From: JBPOHE01 sp052035915
GTDB lineage: Bacteria > Pseudomonadota > Gammaproteobacteria > Chromatiales > Chromatiaceae
NCBI GenBank assembly: GCA_052035915.1
Contig: JBPOHE010000090.1
Location: 1-7,441, forward strand
Direction of reading: 5' to 3'
Length of the DNA stretch: 7,441 nt
Position numbers and translations under genes: made by a program. Every line of letters starts with the position of its first letter. The stretch's first letter is position 1. Shown one piece after another: positions 5,090-7,441 of this stretch. The notes beneath the pieces were generated by a model, which saw only the letters and a program-made list of their open reading frames with translations, ran no database searches and was not told where the DNA came from.

Positions 5090-6823
5090 CTATTTGATCT
5101 CCACCGGCAACTCTTTCTGCTCCCCGGCCTTGAGGCTGAATTCGGTTTCCACCCTGGTCTCGCCCAGCCTGGCTTCGACCAGATAGTCTCCGGCATTCAG
5201 GGTGAAGACATGGCTGGCCTTGATCTCATAGGCGACCCGCTTGCCTTTGTCCTCTTGTTCGGCTTTGTTCTGATAGATTCGCCATTCGACATTCTTCGTC
5301 AGCGGCGAGCCGCCCGAGACGGCGCTGAGTTTCACCTGGCCGGCATTGAGGTTGAGGGTCAGGGCATAGCCGTCGCCCGGTTTGATCTCGATCTCACGCT
5401 GGATGTGGGCGTCGCCGTAGCTTGGTTCCACGAGATAGTGTCCGGCCGGCAGGGTGAAGACCCGGCTGGGGGCGATCTCATAGGCCGCCCGTTTGCGTTG
5501 CCCTTCGAGATCCGCCTTGGCTTCGTAGATCTTCCAGACGATATCCTTGGCGATAGCCGGTCCGCCTTCGCTCAGGGCGGCGCCGAGTCTGATCTGACCG
5601 GCGTTGAAATCGATCGCCTGGTTCGAAGTCTCACCGGCCTTGATCTCGATCTCCTGTTTCGCCAGGGCGTCGCCGTATTTGGCCTCTAACAGATAGCGTC
5701 CGGCCGCCAGGGTGAAGACACGGTTGGGACTGATTTCATAGGCGACCTGCTTGCGCTGACCCTCGAGATCGGTCTTGGGCTCATAGATCTTCCAGACGAT
5801 GTCCTTCTCGATCGCCGAGCCGCCCTGGGTCAGAATACCGCTGAGCCGTATCTGCCCGGCCTCGAAGACGATGATCTGGGTAGCCGCTTCCTCCGCCTTC
5901 ACCTCGATCTCCCGGCTCACCCTGGCGTCGCCGTACTTCGCGTTCACCAGATAGCGCCCGCTGGGCAGATGAAACACCCGGCTCGGACCGATCTCATAGG
6001 CGATCTGCTTGTGCTGGCCTTCGAGATCGGCCTTGGTTTCCAGTATCTTCCAGGAGATGTCCTTGTCGATGACCGGCCCACCTTCCTTGAGCACCCCGGT
6101 CAATCTGAGACCGGGCGCCTCGGTCTTCGGCGTCGGCTCGGGTTTCCTCGCCTCGATCTTGGCCACCACCGCCTGTTTGACCTCGGTGAGGGCCTCCTTG
6201 AGTTGGGCGGTGTTGTTGGCGGTGAAATATTTGCCACCACCGGCGTTGGCGATACAGACCAACTGATCTTTTTCTTCGCGGCTCACATCGAAGCCGACCA
6301 CATGGACCTTTAGCTTGATCCCTTGGCCTTTCAATGACTTCACCAGGGCGCAGGGGTCCGCCTCGCAGGTCTCCTGACCGTCGGTGATGAGCACCAGTGT
6401 GGATTCCTCTTCGGCGGTCCGTAACCGCTCCGCGGCCAGCTCGAGGGCCTTGGTGATCGGCGTCTTGCCCTTGGGATTGATGGACTGGATCTTGTCGATC
6501 AGGATCGACTTATTGCCCTGACCTATGGGCACCATGAGTTCGATATCTCCGCAGTCTCCCTTGCTGCGGTGCCCGTAGACCTCGAGACCGGCCTGCACCT
6601 GATCCGGCAGATCCTTGATGAGCTGGATCATGACCTCCTTGGCGATAGCGATTTTCTCCACCTGATCGATCTTGGCCTTCATGCTGCCGGAGCCGTCCAG
6701 GATGAAGAGAATCTTCTCCTGGGTTCCGGCTTGGGCGGCGCTAGCGACGGCCTCCAGGGTGGCACAACTCAAGGCCAGGCCCAGCAGTAAACGGGACAAG
6801 GAAATCGGCAGAATCTCGAGCAT
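5090..6823 (-). CDS. secreted von Willebrand A-domain protein with four C-terminal repeats
   Basis: ATG at 6823 has GGAG six bases upstream and gives 577 residues; ATG at 6838 (582 residues, numbering used here) has no such site. A signal peptide (hydrophobic about 11-33, cleavage likely after VASA) predicts export. The vWA domain (about 40-228) has a complete MIDAS metal site: DGSGS (48-52), T126 and D153. Such domains bind partner proteins through a divalent ion. A Pro/Lys linker (about 229-242) leads to four repeats starting at 243, 329, 415 and 501. Each carries a W-[KR]-I core, AYEI, a VF.L..G.YLVEA-like strand and a closing AG segment, suggesting beta-sandwich modules. Four cysteines lie in the vWA domain (C96, C158, C163, C195). 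No transmembrane anchor or sorting signal is visible at the C-terminus, so it is probably periplasmic or secreted. Its binding partner is unknown. Confidence 0.88.
   Translation of the reverse strand: MLEILPISLSRLLLGLALSCATLEAVASAAQAGTQEKILFILDGSGSMKAKIDQVEKIAIAKEVMIQLIKDLPDQVQAGLEVYGHRSKGDCGDIELMVPIGQGNKSILIDKIQSINPKGKTPITKALELAAERLRTAEEESTLVLITDGQETCEADPCALVKSLKGQGIKLKVHVVGFDVSREEKDQLVCIANAGGGKYFTANNTAQLKEALTEVKQAVVAKIEARKPEPTPKTEAPGLRLTGVLKEGGPVIDKDISWKILETKADLEGQHKQIAYEIGPSRVFHLPSGRYLVNAKYGDARVSREIEVKAEEAATQIIVFEAGQIRLSGILTQGGSAIEKDIVWKIYEPKTDLEGQRKQVAYEISPNRVFTLAAGRYLLEAKYGDALAKQEIEIKAGETSNQAIDFNAGQIRLGAALSEGGPAIAKDIVWKIYEAKADLEGQRKRAAYEIAPSRVFTLPAGHYLVEPSYGDAHIQREIEIKPGDGYALTLNLNAGQVKLSAVSGGSPLTKNVEWRIYQNKAEQEDKGKRVAYEIKASHVFTLNAGDYLVEARLGETRVETEFSLKAGEQKELPVEIK
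5093..6112 (-). repeat. four tandem in-frame repeats of 258 bases (86 codons)
   Basis: Within the vWA gene, units lie at 6112-5855, 5854-5597, 5596-5339 and 5338-5093 (last one four codons short). The period is exactly 86 codons each time, with no insertions or deletions between units. Units two and three are the most alike (KDIVWKIYE, DLEGQRK, AYEI, RVFTL), while unit four is the most diverged. This indicates duplication inside the gene with later divergence. Confidence 0.85.
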
Positions 6824-6838
6824 GGGTGACTCCGACAT

Positions 6839-7157
6839 TGACTGAATGAATCCAGTGACAAGAGACAGTATGACGGCTCATGGCGATTTGCCTAGCCTCG
6901 TTCTTGGCGAAAGCCAGCTAGGGTCCGCTCCGCGGACCCCTCGTATTGTGTTTCGGTGGAGGTTGTCCATGATAATGGCCTTTGTTGCCCCGTGGAGCCT
7001 GGCCAGTGGGACTCCGTATTCAGATCGTGTCCCCGGACGTGGTGTAAGAAGCGATCAGAAGGTCATCGACTCTGGCAAGGAAGGGAAGGTCATCAGTTTG
7101 CGACCGCAGGCAAGCTGATGTTGGGATTCTCGCCGAGATCTGTAGGGAGCAAATAAA
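6839..7157. other. non-coding stretch between vWA gene and insertion sequence
   Basis: No convincing gene is present. Open frames here lack recognisable domains and ribosome binding sites. The stretch must carry the promoter of the minus-strand vWA gene, but I see no good sigma-70 match. It holds one strong palindrome (6921-6939) and a nine-base direct repeat AAGGTCATC (7059-7067 and 7086-7094). It may include decayed mobile-element or gene remnants, which cannot be judged without a search. Confidence 0.5.
6921..6939. repeat. perfect palindrome with three-base loop
   Basis: GGGTCCGC (6921-6928) and GCGGACCC (6932-6939) form an eight-base GC-rich stem around TCC. It lies about 100 bases upstream of the vWA start. 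No T tract follows on either strand, so it is more likely a dispersed repeat or a structural element than a terminator. Confidence 0.55.
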
Positions 7158-7192
7158 CTGTCCGGTGTTGTAGCACGTGATCTGTCCGGTGT
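7158..7192 (+). repeat. two direct copies of CTGTCCGGTGT at the IS end
   Basis: The 11-base copies at 7158-7168 and 7182-7192 are identical and 24 bases apart; over 16 bases they agree at 14. They sit just before the transposase gene, so they are likely terminal-repeat and subterminal binding sites for the transposase. Confidence 0.55.
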
Positions 7193-7215
7193 AGTGGATG
7201 CCGAGGAGGTACCCG

Positions 7216-7441
7216 ATGAACCGAACGAAACTGTTACAGGAGATCCGGAAGATGCGATTTGAAGAGGCCTATGCTGGGTGGCCAGGCGGGCGATTGAGGC
7301 AAGAGGAAGCCGCCCGGCTGTTGGGGGTGTGCGAACGGACGTTTCGCCGGTATGTGGACCGTTACGAGGAAGAGGGCCTGCCGGGGTTGATCGACAAGCG
7401 CTTGGAACAGGTTTCACACCGCCAGGCGCCGGTGGACGAGG
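7216..7441 (+). CDS. ISNCY-family transposase, N-terminal part
   Basis: ATG at 7216 follows AGGAGG (7204-7209) by six bases, a strong ribosome binding site. The visible 75 residues begin MNRTKLLQEIRKMRFEEAY and contain a helix-turn-helix: LRQEEAARLLGVCERTFRRY (about 27-46). This is followed by DRYEEEGLPGLIDKRLEQVSHR (about 48-69), which is characteristic of ISNCY-type transposases. The helix-turn-helix should bind the element ends; the catalytic DDE domain lies beyond the window. No stop or frameshift is seen in this portion, so the gene may be intact. Confidence 0.82.
   Translation, partial: MNRTKLLQEIRKMRFEEAYAGWPGGRLRQEEAARLLGVCERTFRRYVDRYEEEGLPGLIDKRLEQVSHRQAPVDE

Larger units (their letters stand above)
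7158..7441 (+). mobile_element. left end of an ISNCY-type insertion sequence, truncated by window
   Basis: The element is recognised by its transposase start at 7216. The left end is placed near the first CTGTCCGGTGT copy (7158-7168) because this sequence is repeated at 7182-7192 between the presumed end and the gene, as expected for terminal transposase-binding sites. The exact end and any target duplication cannot be set without the right end, which is outside the window. Confidence 0.62.

Noticed and set aside
5210..5689. 159-codon plus-strand open frame inside the vWA gene
   Set aside because: It is antisense to the repeat region, and its pseudo-repeats (such as GLDLIGD, LDLDL) simply mirror the coding repeats on the other strand.
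6846..7156. Small plus-strand frames before the insertion sequence
   Set aside because: No ribosome binding site, no recognisable domain and odd composition; at most degraded remnants, which cannot be shown here.

Overview
The window looks like chromosomal DNA of a moderately GC-rich gammaproteobacterium. The main evidence is the gene order surE-pcm-nlpD-rpoS, a conserved stationary-phase and stress-survival block of that class, together with an RpoS-type rather than RpoD-type sigma factor. Overall feel and gene neighbours would fit a Chromatiales-like lineage, but the genus cannot be fixed from this sequence alone.

Layout. At the left edge a Smr-domain protein gene runs off the window on the minus strand (1-501). 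A divergent intergenic region (502-691) separates it from a tight plus-strand operon: surE (692-1447), pcm (1444-2103, 4-base overlap) and nlpD (2103-3023, 1-base overlap). After a 73-base leader with a strong ribosome binding site comes rpoS (3097-4110). A candidate internal promoter for rpoS lies inside nlpD near 2654-2683.

From 4111 to 4617 there is no gene, but the stretch is dense in structure. It holds a REP-like palindrome, a 13-base direct repeat, a hairpin with GGA in its loop, an intrinsic terminator with a T tract, two identical-geometry dyads GTTCT-N7-AGAAC exactly 40 bases apart, and a long imperfect palindrome (4442-4519) nested inside a 10-base inverted repeat (4402-4551). The long palindrome and the first hairpin share a core, which suggests a dispersed REP/BIME-type or MITE-like family.

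On the minus strand follow a small Mth938-domain protein (4618-4995) and a secreted von Willebrand A-domain protein (5090-6823). The latter has an intact MIDAS metal site and four tandem C-terminal repeats with an exact 86-residue period. A roughly 320-base non-coding stretch with one strong palindrome (6921-6939) separates this gene from the left end of an insertion sequence (about 7158 to the window end), which carries the start of an ISNCY-type transposase.

How the genes work together. SurE (nucleotidase), Pcm (repair of isoaspartyl protein damage) and RpoS (general stress sigma factor) form the classical survival locus. NlpD is the envelope lipoprotein that activates an amidase for cell separation and, in relatives, hosts the rpoS promoter. 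The vWA and Mth938 genes are probably a separate unit. I found no clear new multi-gene system; the most interesting material is the structured non-coding region after rpoS and the repeat architecture of the vWA protein.
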